From DATAYA01 sp963754235 (lineage in GTDB: Bacteria; Pseudomonadota; Alphaproteobacteria; Acetobacterales; Acetobacteraceae): DNA of 64,000 nt. Positions 8,782 through 17,242 of the stretch are shown piece by piece. The position numbers and the translations under genes were made by a program. Numbering within the stretch: the stretch's first letter is position 1; the number at the start of each line of letters is the position of its first letter. The DNA lies in contig CAVWFK010000025.1 of the NCBI GenBank assembly GCA_963754235.1, forward strand, positions 32,936 to 96,935, in the 5' to 3' direction. The notes under the pieces were generated by a model. That model had not been told where the DNA came from. It made no database searches and worked only from the letters and a program-made list of their open reading frames with translations.

Positions 8782-8937
8782 CGGCTCTCGCCCCGGCCGG
8801 CCTGAGAACAGGGTTGGATCAGGCTCTCGCCCCGGCCGGCCTGAGAACAGGGTTGGATCAGGCTCTCGCCCCGGCGGGCCTGAGAACAGGGTTGGATCAG
8901 GCTCTCGCCCCGGCGGACCTGAGAACAGGGTTGGATT
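8782..8937. repeat. 39-bp tandem repeat array, four units
   Basis: Four head-to-tail units start at 8782, 8821, 8860 and 8899. Each is 39 bases and contains GGCTCTCGCCCCGG, then CCTGAGAACAGGGTTGGATC. Differences are limited to a few bases (GGCC versus GGCG/GGAC). The units are contiguous, so this is not a CRISPR array. The array resumes at 9216 after an inserted element. Confidence 0.9.
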
Positions 8938-8938
8938 A

Positions 8939-9214
8939 GGGCCTGTCGTCGAATAGGCGCTGGCCAGCGGTTCAGGGCAATCGCCCGAAGCCTATGATCC
9001 GTGGGTGACGGCCATTCTCCCTCTCCGCCCGCGCTTGCGGGGGAGAGGGTCGGGGAGAGGTGGGCCTGCCGGCTGACTCGGTGCAGCGATTTTGGCCGCA
9101 TCACCCACCTCACCCAACCTCTCCCCCCGCAAGCGCGGGCGGAGAGGAGCAGTTGGCCTCGTTTCAATTGTCCAAACGATCGCCCTGGTCAGCGGTTCAA
9201 TTGACGACAGGCCC
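8939..9214. mobile_element. 276-bp MITE-like element inserted in the 39-bp array
   Basis: The element starts GGGCCTGTCGTC (8939-8950) and ends with its perfect inverse GACGACAGGCCC (9203-9214). It is flanked by TA on both sides (8937-8938, 9215-9216), consistent with a TA target duplication. It interrupts the 39-bp tandem array. It encodes no protein. Inside are two long inverted arms (CTCTCCGCCCGCGCTTGCGG near 9022 and its inverse near 9124), giving a strong hairpin. The inner part is shared with the repeat at 13166-13377. Confidence 0.75.
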
Positions 9215-9215
9215 T

Positions 9216-9338
9216 AGGCTCTCGCCCCGGCCGGCCTGAGAACAGGGTTGGATCAGGCTCTCGCCCCGGCCAGCCTGAGAACAGGGGTTGGATCAGGCCG
9301 CCTCCCGCCCCGGCCGGCCTGAGAACAGGGTCGAATCA
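9216..9338. repeat. continuation of the 39-bp tandem array, three degenerate units
   Basis: Units starting near 9216, 9255 and 9295 repeat the GGCTCTCGCCCCGG...GAGAACAGGG pattern of the 8782 array, with an extra G in the second unit and a short insertion in the third. They are the right-hand part of the array split by the 8939-9214 element. From 9339 to 9519 I see no further gene or repeat. Confidence 0.8.
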
Positions 9339-9519
9339 GGGCCGACCGAGCGGCCGGCTACCCGAGTTGCCGCTCACCCTCGCTACAATCCGCCCGTGCC
9401 CGTCCTCTCATGGGTCAATTGCCTTTCCCGCGTCGCTCGGGGCCCCGGGAGCACGTCCTGGCAGTTTGCCATTCTAACAGATATCTTGCGCAACGTCAAT
9501 AGAACTGTTGACGCCTGGT

Positions 9520-10101
9520 TCAGCCGCGCCCCATCGCGTAGAACTCGCGGTTCGGGCGCAAGCCGGCGAAGCTGGCCATCCGGTTCGACATGGCGAAGAA
9601 CGCCGCGATCATCGCGATGTCCCAGATGTCGTCGTCCGAGAACCCGTGCGCGCGCAGGGCCTCCGAATCGGCATCCTCGAGCAGGTGCGATTCCTGCGAA
9701 ACCTTGACGGCGAAATCCAGCATCGCGCGCTGCCGCGGCGTGATGTCGGCCTTGCGGTGGTTGACCGCGAGCTGATCGGCGATCAGCGCATCCTTGGCCC
9801 GCACCCGCAGGATCGCGCCGTGCGCGACCACGCAGTAGAGGCAATGATTGATGCCGCTGGTCGCGACCACGATCATCTCGCGCTCGGCCTTGGTGAGGCC
9901 GCCCTCCTTGGCCATCAGCGCGTCGTGATAGGCCATGAAGGCGCGGAATTCGTCGGGCCGGGCGGCGAGCATCAGGAACACGTTGGGGATGAATCCGGAC
10001 CGCTCCTGGGTCGCCAGGATGCGCTCGCGGATGTCCTCCGGCACGGCATCGAGCGACGGCACGGGCGAGCGGCAGATCGCGGCGTCGGGGGCGCTGGGCA
10101 T
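9520..10101 (-). CDS. AhpD-like / carboxymuconolactone decarboxylase family peroxidase-related enzyme
   Basis: 193 residues with the CMD/AhpD helical fold and the redox pair Cys87-Cys90 in HCLYCVVAHG, where the nearby His completes the proton relay. The N-terminus (ILATQERSGFIPNVFLMLAARPDEFRAF) and C-terminus (SNRMASFAGLRPNREFYAMGR) match the 'uncharacterised peroxidase-related enzyme' subfamily. These are thought to reduce hydroperoxides using thiol donors in the cytoplasm. It lies downstream of the acyl-CoA synthetase on the same strand (114-base gap), so they may be co-transcribed. Confidence 0.85.
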   Translation of the reverse strand: MPSAPDAAICRSPVPSLDAVPEDIRERILATQERSGFIPNVFLMLAARPDEFRAFMAYHDALMAKEGGLTKAEREMIVVATSGINHCLYCVVAHGAILRVRAKDALIADQLAVNHRKADITPRQRAMLDFAVKVSQESHLLEDADSEALRAHGFSDDDIWDIAMIAAFFAMSNRMASFAGLRPNREFYAMGRG

Positions 10102-10215
10102 GGCATCTCTCCTGCGGCGGCGGCACGATCCGCGCGCGGCCCGGCGATGTCAAAGCCCCGACCCCGCCCCGCCCTTGACTCCAAACTCCCCGGGCGCAGC
10201 GCTCGCGCCTTGTCG

Positions 10216-11865
10216 TCAGGCCCGGGCCGTCTCGCGCTGGAGCAAATGGTCCGCATAGCGCGCCCTGAGTGCCAGCTTGTTCAGCTTGCCCGTGGCGGTG
10301 TGCGGCAGCTCCTCCACTACCAGCACGTCGTCCGGCACCCACCATCGCGCGACCATGCCTTCGTAGAGCGCCAGCACGCCAGCCGCGTCGAGCGTGCGGC
10401 CCGCCTTCGGCACGACCAGCAGCAACGGCCGCTCCATCCACTTCGGGTGCCGGGCGGCGATGATCGCGGCCTCGGCCACGTCCGGGTGCGAGACCGCGAT
10501 GTTCTCCAGGGTGATGGAGCTGATCCACTCGCCTCCAGATTTGATGAGGTCCTTCGAGCGGTCCACCATCTCGGCAAAGCCGTTGGGATCGATGGTGGCG
10601 ACGTCGCCGGTGTGAAACCATCCCTCGGCGTCGGCGGCACCTTCCTCGCCGCGGTTGAGGTAGGCGCGGCACACCCAGTGGCCGCGGGTCTGCAGGTCGC
10701 CGAACGCGACCCCGTCCCAGGGCAGCCTGGCCCCGGCCCCGTCCACGATGCGGATGTCCGTCCCGCACACTGCACGGCCCTGTTTGAGACTGACGCGCAT
10801 CGCCTCCTCAAGCGGCAGGTGTGCCGTCGCCGAGGTCGGCGCGTTGTAGGTGACGATCGGGCTGGTCTCGGTCATCCCCCAGGCTTGCTGCACGTGCACA
10901 CCGTATTCGCCCAGGCCCTCGATCAGGACCCGCGGCAGGGCCGAGCCGGCCACGACTACGCGCCTCAGCGTTTGCAGCCGTGCACCGCTGCCGCGCAACT
11001 CCTGTAGCACGCCCAGCCAGATCGTCGGCACGCCCGCCGAGAAGGTGGCGTGCTCCTCGTTCAGCATCCGGACCAGGCTTGCCCCATCCAGGTAGCGGCC
11101 CGGCAGGATCAGGGACGCGCCGGCCATCGGCGCGCAGTACGGGAAGCTCCAGCCGGTCCCGTGGTACATGGAGGCGGCCACCAGGACGCGGTCCGTCGCA
11201 CGCAGGCCGAAGACGTCCGCCATGTTCGCGGCGTACGCGTGCAGCATCGCGGCGCGATGGCTGTAGAGCACGCCCTTGGGCCGCCCTGTGGTGCCGCTCG
11301 TGTAGCAGAGCGCGCTCGCCGTGTTCTCGTCGAACTCCGGCCAGGCAAAGCCCTCGTCAGCGTCCGCCATCAGCGCCTCGTAGCTGCTCGACGCCATGAC
11401 ACTCGGCCCGAGCGACAGATCCGGCATCTGCTCCGGGCCGCACAGCATCACCACGGCGCGCAAGCTCGGGACGCGAGTGGCAAGGCTGGAAACGAGGCCG
11501 GCGAAATCGGTGTCGGTGAACAGCACGCAGTCCGCCGCGTCGTTCATGATGAAGGCGATGTCATCCGGCGCGAGCCGCGGGTTCACCGTGTGGCAGACCG
11601 CCCCCATGCCGGAGATGGCGTAGAACAGCTCAAGGTGCCGGTAGTTGTTCCAAGCGAGCGTCGCGACGCGGTCGCCGGGTTTCACGTCCAGGCCTTGCAG
11701 CACGCGCACGAGGCGGCGCGCGCGCCGCTCCACCTCGGCGTAGGTGGTGCGGTGCAAGCCGCTGTCGGTCAGCTTGGAGACGACCTCACCGCCGCCATGG
11801 TGCCGCGCGGCGTGCGCGAGTATGGACGAAAGCAAGAGCGGCCGCTGCTGCATGAGCCCAAGCAT
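10216..11865 (-). CDS. fatty-acyl-CoA synthetase (AMP-forming)
   Basis: 549 residues. The start at 11865 is supported by AAGGAGGG six bases upstream. The ATP/AMP signature YTSGTTGRPKG is at 188-198, GMTETSP follows, then TGDVATIDPNGF and the hinge/lysine region RSKDLIKSGGEWIS. The C-terminal TATGKLNKLALR has the catalytic lysine of the adenylation step. The overall pattern is that of medium/long-chain acyl-CoA ligases of the AlkK type. It activates a fatty acid as the acyl-AMP, then the CoA thioester. It is divergent from the CaiB-family gene at 12022, suggesting a shared acyl-CoA pathway. Confidence 0.92.
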   Translation of the reverse strand: MLGLMQQRPLLLSSILAHAARHHGGGEVVSKLTDSGLHRTTYAEVERRARRLVRVLQGLDVKPGDRVATLAWNNYRHLELFYAISGMGAVCHTVNPRLAPDDIAFIMNDAADCVLFTDTDFAGLVSSLATRVPSLRAVVMLCGPEQMPDLSLGPSVMASSSYEALMADADEGFAWPEFDENTASALCYTSGTTGRPKGVLYSHRAAMLHAYAANMADVFGLRATDRVLVAASMYHGTGWSFPYCAPMAGASLILPGRYLDGASLVRMLNEEHATFSAGVPTIWLGVLQELRGSGARLQTLRRVVVAGSALPRVLIEGLGEYGVHVQQAWGMTETSPIVTYNAPTSATAHLPLEEAMRVSLKQGRAVCGTDIRIVDGAGARLPWDGVAFGDLQTRGHWVCRAYLNRGEEGAADAEGWFHTGDVATIDPNGFAEMVDRSKDLIKSGGEWISSITLENIAVSHPDVAEAAIIAARHPKWMERPLLLVVPKAGRTLDAAGVLALYEGMVARWWVPDDVLVVEELPHTATGKLNKLALRARYADHLLQRETARA

Positions 11866-12021
11866 GACACCCTCCTTCGCCAACATGATGCGGCTATCCG
11901 CCCGCCTGCGCGCGCCGGACCCAGCCTGCACCGCGGACTGTAGGACGGGGATACTTGGTTTGCTAGCGAAAAGGTTTTTGACGCCGGTGATTTCAAGCGG
12001 CCCGCAGCGGAGGGGGCCGGC

Positions 12022-13140
12022 ATGAGGCCGCTCGAAGGCGTTTTCGTCCTCGATTTCTCGACGCTTCTCCCAGGTCCGATGGCGACGCTGCTGCTGGCGG
12101 AGGCGGGCGCCGAGGTCGTCAAGGTGGAGCGCCCCGGGCGGGGCGAGGAGATGCGTTCCTACGAACCGAGATGGGGTGCGGACAGCGCCAACTTCGCGCT
12201 TCTGAACCGGGGAAAGCGGAGCGTGGCACTCGACCTGAAGGACCCCGCCGACCAGGCGCGGCTCACGCCGCTCCTGGCGCGGGCCGACGTAATCGTCGAG
12301 CAGTTCCGGCCCGGCGTGATGGAGCGGCTCGGCCTCGGCTATGGCACCGTCTCGGCCGCGAATCCCCGCCTCATCTACTGCTCCATCACTGGCTACGGCC
12401 AGACCGGGCCGAGGTGCCACGCTGCCGGGCACGACCTCAACTACATCGGCGATACGGGTCTCCTTGGGCTCTCCATGGGTCCGCCGGAGAGCCCGGTCGT
12501 GCCGCCGGCGCTGATCGCCGACATCGGTGGCGGCGCCTACCCCGCCGTTATCAACATCCTCCTGGCGCTCCAAGAACGGGAGCGTACGGGTCGTGGCCGC
12601 CATTTGGATATTGCCATGTCCGAGAACCTGTTTCCCTTCGCGTTCTGGGCGCTGGGGAGCGGCCTCGCCGCCGCCCACTGGCCCGGGAGTGGCACCGAGC
12701 TGCTGACCGGCGGGACGCCCCGATACCGTCTGTACCGCACGCGCGACGGCGGGCACGCGGCGGTCGCGGCGATCGAGCAGCGGTTCTGGGACGCCTTCTG
12801 CGATGTCATCGGACTTGAGCCGGCGCTGCGCCAGGACCGCGAGGACCCGGCCATGACCATTCGGCGGGTTGGCGAAATCATCGTCTGCGAGAGCGCGGAT
12901 ACGTGGCGCGAGCGCTTCGCGGGCCGGGATTGCTGCTGCACCATCGTCGCCGGGCTGGAAGCCGCGCCGCGAGACCCGCACTTCCTCGCACGCGGGGTAT
13001 TCCGCCGCGCTCTGGTCAACGAGCAAGGCGATGCCTTGCCTGCGCTTCCCGTCCCGATCGACCCGGCGTTCCGGGGCAAGCCAGAGCAGCCCCTCGCAGC
13101 GCCAGGCTTGGGTGCCGACAATGATGAGTATCTGTCGTGA
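12022..13140 (+). CDS. CaiB/BaiF family class III CoA-transferase or alpha-methylacyl-CoA racemase
   Basis: 372 residues with the class III CoA-transferase fold: LLPGPMATLLLAEAGAEVVKVERPG (15-39), NRGKRSVALDLKD, then the putative catalytic Asp167 in LIADIGGGAYPAV. The stretch GHDLNYIGDTGLL (136-148) resembles alpha-methylacyl-CoA racemases more than CoA-transferases, and the adjacent acyl-CoA synthetase would supply a substrate. The exact reaction is open. The intergenic region to the divergent ligase is 156 bases. Confidence 0.87.
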   Translation: MRPLEGVFVLDFSTLLPGPMATLLLAEAGAEVVKVERPGRGEEMRSYEPRWGADSANFALLNRGKRSVALDLKDPADQARLTPLLARADVIVEQFRPGVMERLGLGYGTVSAANPRLIYCSITGYGQTGPRCHAAGHDLNYIGDTGLLGLSMGPPESPVVPPALIADIGGGAYPAVINILLALQERERTGRGRHLDIAMSENLFPFAFWALGSGLAAAHWPGSGTELLTGGTPRYRLYRTRDGGHAAVAAIEQRFWDAFCDVIGLEPALRQDREDPAMTIRRVGEIIVCESADTWRERFAGRDCCCTIVAGLEAAPRDPHFLARGVFRRALVNEQGDALPALPVPIDPAFRGKPEQPLAAPGLGADNDEYLS

Positions 13141-13165
13141 GGACTCCCTGTCCGGCGCCCGACCC

Positions 13166-13377
13166 CAGGGCAATCGGGTGAACCGACGTGATCCGTGGGT
13201 GACTGCCATTCTCCCTCTCCGCCCGCGCTTGCGGGGGGAGAGGGCCGGGGTGGGTCTGTCGGTTGGCTCGGGGCATCGATTTTGGCCGCATCACCCACCT
13301 CACCCAACCTCTCCCCCCGCAAGCGCGGGCGGAGAGGAGCAGTTGGCCTCCTTCCAACCATTCACCCGATTGCCCTG
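13166..13377. repeat. 212-bp dispersed inverted-repeat element
   Basis: Both ends carry a perfect 17-base inverse (CAGGGCAATCGGGTGAA at 13166, its complement ending at 13377). Inner arms CTCTCCGCCCGCGCTTGCGG and the inverse near 13317-13336 form a long hairpin. About 200 bases are near-identical to the core of the element at 8939-9214. CCCGACCCC occurs just outside both ends (13158, 13380), a possible target duplication. It holds no gene. Confidence 0.8.
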
Positions 13378-13404
13378 CTCCCGACCCCGCGCCGCCTTGA
13401 CCCG

Positions 13405-13488
13405 CTGAGCCGGCCGGCCCCAGACCCCGCTTACGAACGGGTTCCAAGGGCTGCGCCCTTGGCGGGGTGCGGGGCGGAGCCCCGCGAC
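13405..13488. repeat. dispersed GC-rich repeat (CGGGTTCCAAGGGC family), copy A
   Basis: Contains GGCCGGCCCCAGACCCCG, then ACGGGTTCCAAGGGCTGCG and CCCTTGGCGGGGTGCGGGG. Related copies are at 32308-32409 and, inverted, 63250-63303. The CCAAGGGC-CCCTTGG arms would fold. It ends 12 bases before the aconitase X start. Confidence 0.7.
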
Positions 13489-13499
13489 TTGAGGGCGGA

Positions 13500-14723
13500 A
13501 TGATCCTCGACGAAGCGGCGCGCGCGATGGCGGCGGGTGAAGCGGGGCGGGCGCGGCAATGGGCGATCGGGCATCAGGTCGCGGTGGGCCGCTATCTCGG
13601 CGCGCGCGACACGGTGCCGGTGTCGCAGGCGCACATCATGGCGGACACGGAATCGCTCGGCGAGGCCGGGGTCGCGTGGCTGGAGGGGCTTGCGGCGCTG
13701 CCGGAGCCGGAGCGGCGCGTGCGCATCCCCACGATCACCGACCCGCGCGGCACCGATTTCGCCGCCGCCCGCCGCCTGCGCCAGCAGGAGCGGATGCTCG
13801 CGCTGGAGCGGCGCGCGATCATGGCGTTCGAGGCGCTCGGTATTCTGATGACGGACACCTGCATCAACTACCAGACGATCATGCCGCCGGTGCGCGGCGA
13901 GCACGTCGCCTATGGCGATACCGGCGTGGTGATCTACTGCAACAGCGTGCTCGGCGCGCGCTCGAATTTCGAGGGCGGACCGTCGGCGCTGGCCGCGGCG
14001 CTCACCGGCCGCACGCCGCGCTACGGCTTTCATCTCGACGCGAACCGGCGCGCGACGCTGGCTGTGCGCGTGCATAACACGCCGGGCGATCTCGCCGATT
14101 GGGGGGTCTTGGGCGCACTGGTCGGGCGGCTCGCGGGCGGCTATGCGCAGGTGCCGCGGGTGATCGGGCTTGGTGGCGCGCCGGGCTCGGACGCGCTCAA
14201 GCATTTCGGCGCGGCGATGGCGAGCCACGGCTCGGTCGCGATGTTCCACATCAAGGGTGTGACGCCCGAAGCCGAAGCAGCGCCGGGCCTGCCCGCGCAC
14301 GACCTGTGCGCCGCCGATATTGCGGCATTCCGCGACGCCATTTCGGCCGACGTCGATGCGATCGACGTGGTGGTGTTCTCCGCCCCGCAGCTCAGCCTGA
14401 TGGAGATGCAGACGCTCGCCGGCCTGCTCGACGGGCGCCGCGCGGTGGTGCCGCTGCTCGCCGTCACCAGCCCGCAGGTCAAGCCGGACGCCGACCGCAT
14501 GGGTCTCACCGCAAAAATCGAGGCCGCGGGCGGGATGGTGCTGTCGGGGATGTGCTTCTACCAGAGCTACGCGCGCGAGATGGCGGAGGCGAATGGCTGG
14601 CAGAGCCTTGCCACCAACTCGGCAAAGCTGGTCAACATCATCGGCGGCTACGGCTACCGCCCGGCGCTGCTGAGCATGGAGCGTTGCGTCGATGCCGCCT
14701 GCCGCGGACGGATCGGGCGATGA
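13500..14723 (+). CDS. aconitase X catalytic (large) subunit
   Basis: 407 residues from ATG at 13500 with GAGGGCGGA just ahead. It shows the AcnX/DUF521 pattern: GAGRARQWAIGHQVAVG-type N-terminus, VSQAHIMADTESLGEAG, TDTCINYQ with the Fe-S Cys region, YCNSVLGARSNFEGGPSALAAALTGRTPRYG, then SGMCFYQ and TNSAKLVNIIGGYGYRPALLS. Bacterial two-part AcnX enzymes are dehydratases; characterised ones act on cis-3-hydroxy-L-proline, archaeal relatives on phosphomevalonate. Its small subunit follows with a four-base overlap. The substrate here is inferred, not shown. Confidence 0.88.
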   Translation: MILDEAARAMAAGEAGRARQWAIGHQVAVGRYLGARDTVPVSQAHIMADTESLGEAGVAWLEGLAALPEPERRVRIPTITDPRGTDFAAARRLRQQERMLALERRAIMAFEALGILMTDTCINYQTIMPPVRGEHVAYGDTGVVIYCNSVLGARSNFEGGPSALAAALTGRTPRYGFHLDANRRATLAVRVHNTPGDLADWGVLGALVGRLAGGYAQVPRVIGLGGAPGSDALKHFGAAMASHGSVAMFHIKGVTPEAEAAPGLPAHDLCAADIAAFRDAISADVDAIDVVVFSAPQLSLMEMQTLAGLLDGRRAVVPLLAVTSPQVKPDADRMGLTAKIEAAGGMVLSGMCFYQSYAREMAEANGWQSLATNSAKLVNIIGGYGYRPALLSMERCVDAACRGRIGR

Positions 14724-15142
14724 GCGGCGCCGTTTTTGCCGCGGCCGCCGGGATGGGGAAGCGCGTGCAGGGGCGCGCGCTGGTGGCGCGCGACGGGTTC
14801 TCGGCGCGCTACGATCTCGACCGCATCCTCGGCGTGTTCGCTCGCCCAGAGCATCGTCTTGCGGGGCAGAGCTATGTCGGGCGCATCCTGGTGCTGGACG
14901 CGGCGAAGGGCGGCGTCGCGACCGCGTGGATGCTGCACGAGATGGCCGTGCGCGGGGTGATGCCGGCGGCGCTGATCTTGAATCGCGCCAACCCGATCAT
15001 GGTGCAGGGTGTGGCCTTTGCCGGCTTCACCATGCTGTCGGGTTTTTCCGCCGACATCACCGCCGTAGTGCCGGACGGCGCGCTGGTGGAGGTGGACCCC
15101 GAGGCTGATCCACCCTGCCTGCGCGTGCTCGCCGCACCCTGA
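14720..15142 (+). CDS. aconitase X swivel-domain (small) subunit
   Basis: 140 residues of the DUF126 swivel domain: GRALVARDGFSARYDLDRILG near the start, GRILVLDAAKGGVATAWMLHEM in the middle and NRANPIMVQGVAFAGF towards the end. The small subunit closes the active site of the large AcnX subunit. The ATG overlaps the large subunit stop (ATGA), so the two are made together. Some relatives are fused to the large subunit; here they are separate. Confidence 0.88.
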   Translation: MSGAVFAAAAGMGKRVQGRALVARDGFSARYDLDRILGVFARPEHRLAGQSYVGRILVLDAAKGGVATAWMLHEMAVRGVMPAALILNRANPIMVQGVAFAGFTMLSGFSADITAVVPDGALVEVDPEADPPCLRVLAAP

Positions 15143-15203
15143 CGGGCGGCGGACGGGTTCAGCCGGCAACAGGTTTGCCGAGTGCCTTGCGATGCGAGGC
15201 ACT

Positions 15204-16382
15204 TCATCGGCGAAACGCGATAATCGTCGGCCGACGCAAGCGGTCCGTCTGGCCGACGGCAATGTGCCCTACAACCGCGGCGACGACGATGGCGCCCCCC
15301 GCGATGGTGCTGGAAGGCGGCATCTCCCCGAAGGCGAGCCAGACCCAGAGCGCCGCCAACGGCACTTCCAGCGTATTGACGAGTGCCGACTCAGTCGCGG
15401 AGATCAGCCGTGCGCCGAGCGTCAACAGCAGCAGGCCGAGGCCAAGCTGGGTGACGCCGAACAGGGCGAGTTCCACCATGTCCTCCGCGCCGGTGTGCAG
15501 AGGTGCCGCGAACGGCCACGCAATTGACGCGCTCAGCAAGGCTGAAAGCCCAGCCGCCGGCAGCATCGGCGTGTCACGATAGCGGCGGATTATGAGCATC
15601 ATCACGGTCATCAGCACGGTCATGCCGAGGGCCAGCAGGTCGCCGACGAGTCCGCCCTGCACGCTCGCTCCGCCGACCATGATAATCACCCCGACCAGCG
15701 CCGCCGCGCTCGCGATCAAGGTCGGCCAGCTTTGAGGCGAACGAAACACCGCCCAGCCGATCGCCGCCGTCAGCAATGGAGCTGTAGCGAAGATGATCAC
15801 GACGTCAGCGACGGAGGTCCGGCGGAACGCATTGATAAATAGGATTGTCGCGAGTCCCGAGCACGCGGTGACGGCCAGCCCCGGCAAACCCATCGCGCGC
15901 ACCGTGTCGAGTGCACGACGCCTCTCTCGGATCAGCACAATGGCCGAGATGAAGGCGGCCGCGAACAGCCCCCGCCAGAATAGGATGGTCCAGGGATCGA
16001 GCGGGATCAGCCGGGTGAAGAACCCCGCCGTGCTGTAGGCGACCGCCGAGGCCGCGAGGAGGGCGATGCCCACCCCGCGGCGCTCCCCGCGCATCATGCG
16101 CGCCAGAACGGCTTGTTCGCCTCGGTACTCGGCCTCGGCCCGGGTCACGCCGATATCCTTGAGGATGTGCGGGTCGAGCTCCGACAGCGCGGTGCGCGAA
16201 CGCCAGCGCCGCCAGCCCTCCCGGATCGTCGCACGGATCGAGGACCGCCCCGGTCCAGGGTGCGGCCCAGGGTGCGGCCCGAGATGCGGGCCGCAGGGGG
16301 GCGGCGGCGCGTCGGTCCGCCCACGGGCGGGGAAGGGGACAGGCTCCGACAGCGGGGTGCGGAAGAAGACGATCGTCGTCAT
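15204..16382 (-). CDS. DUF1127-EamA (DMT) transporter fusion
   Basis: 392 residues. Residues 1-95 hold a Pro/His-rich linker (CGPHLGPHPGPHPGPGR) and a DUF1127 unit (WRRWRSRTALSELDPHILKDIGVTRAEAEYR), normally a free-standing small protein. Residues 97-392 form a ten-helix EamA drug/metabolite transporter (VAYSTAGFFTRLIPLDPWTILFWRGLF...). The transporter could also be made from its own ATGs at 16097 or 16094. A divergent WYL regulator starts 86 bases away and probably controls it. The fusion is either real or due to loss of an intervening stop. The transported compound is unknown. Confidence 0.8.
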   Translation of the reverse strand: MTTIVFFRTPLSEPVPFPARGRTDAPPPPCGPHLGPHPGPHPGPGRSSIRATIREGWRRWRSRTALSELDPHILKDIGVTRAEAEYRGEQAVLARMMRGERRGVGIALLAASAVAYSTAGFFTRLIPLDPWTILFWRGLFAAAFISAIVLIRERRRALDTVRAMGLPGLAVTACSGLATILFINAFRRTSVADVVIIFATAPLLTAAIGWAVFRSPQSWPTLIASAAALVGVIIMVGGASVQGGLVGDLLALGMTVLMTVMMLIIRRYRDTPMLPAAGLSALLSASIAWPFAAPLHTGAEDMVELALFGVTQLGLGLLLLTLGARLISATESALVNTLEVPLAALWVWLAFGEMPPSSTIAGGAIVVAAVVGHIAVGQTDRLRRPTIIAFRR

Positions 16383-16468
16383 GGCGGGGACTCCTTCAGA
16401 TTGGCAGGAGGAGAGATTAGGTTCCCCCTCCTGACAGCGTCGTGTCAGCAGCGAACGGGAGCGGATCG

Positions 16469-17152
16469 ATGCGCCGTGCCGATCGGCTGTTCGACATCAT
16501 CCAGGCAATGCGGCTCGCGCGCACTCCGGTTACTGCGGCGGCACTCGCGGCCGAACTCGAAGTCACGCCGCGCACCGTCTATCGCGACATCGCGACCTTG
16601 CAGGCGCGGCACGTGCCGATCGAGGGCGCCGCGGGTCTCGGCTACGTGCTTCGCCGTAGCTTCGAGCTGCCGCCGCTGATGTTCACCGAGGAGGAGGCGG
16701 AGGCGATCACGGTCGGGCTGCGGATGCTGCACCGGACCGGCGATCCGGGCCTGACGGCAGCGGCGCACAGCGTGGCCGCCAAGGTCGCCGCCGTGATGCC
16801 TGCCGGGATGCGCGAGCGCATCACCGCGGCACCCGTGCATGTCTCCCGGCGTGGCGCGCCCGCGGCGCGCGGTATCGATTTCTCACGCGTGCGCGACGCG
16901 ATTCGCAACGCGCGCAAGATGCGTATCGCCTACGTCGATGCGAGCGGCAGTACCAGCAGCCGGACGATCAAGCCGATCGCGGTCGAGTATTACGTCCAAG
17001 CAACCCTGCTCTGCGCGTGGTGCGAGCTGCGCGACGATTACCGGCATTTCCGCGCCGACCGCATCACCGAGTCGCGGGTGCTGAATGAGGGTTTCGGCGA
17101 CGAGGCGCAGCGCCTGATGGCGGGCTGGCTCGCGCTCACGCGGCCGGTCTGA
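16469..17152 (+). CDS. YafY-type WYL-domain transcriptional regulator
   Basis: 227 residues from MRRADRLFDIIQAM; an in-frame ATG-like start lies 27 bases upstream but this is the usual YafY start. N-terminal winged helix: TAAALAAELEVTPRTVYRDIATLQARHVPIEGAAGLGY. The C-terminal WYL region spans KMRIAYVDASGSTSSRTIKPIAVEYY to LLCAWCELRDDYRHFRADRI, predicted to bind a nucleic acid or small ligand. It is divergent from the DUF1127-EamA gene, which is the likely target. Confidence 0.88.
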   Translation: MRRADRLFDIIQAMRLARTPVTAAALAAELEVTPRTVYRDIATLQARHVPIEGAAGLGYVLRRSFELPPLMFTEEEAEAITVGLRMLHRTGDPGLTAAAHSVAAKVAAVMPAGMRERITAAPVHVSRRGAPAARGIDFSRVRDAIRNARKMRIAYVDASGSTSSRTIKPIAVEYYVQATLLCAWCELRDDYRHFRADRITESRVLNEGFGDEAQRLMAGWLALTRPV

Positions 17153-17242
17153 TGGTGAAAATCAGAGGGATGGGCGGCTGCGATCACTGGCGCCCAGCGC
17201 ACCGCGCCACGGATGCGGCCGTCACGGGACGGGCCATGGCGC

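Noticed and set aside
8782..8937. Looks at first like a CRISPR array
   Set aside because: The 39-bp units are contiguous with no unique spacers, and no cas genes lie nearby.
10216..13209. Long open frame of about 1000 codons on the minus strand
   Set aside because: Only the first-read 549-residue acyl-CoA synthetase part from 11865 is protein-like; the upstream part is the antisense of the CaiB-family gene in GC-rich DNA.
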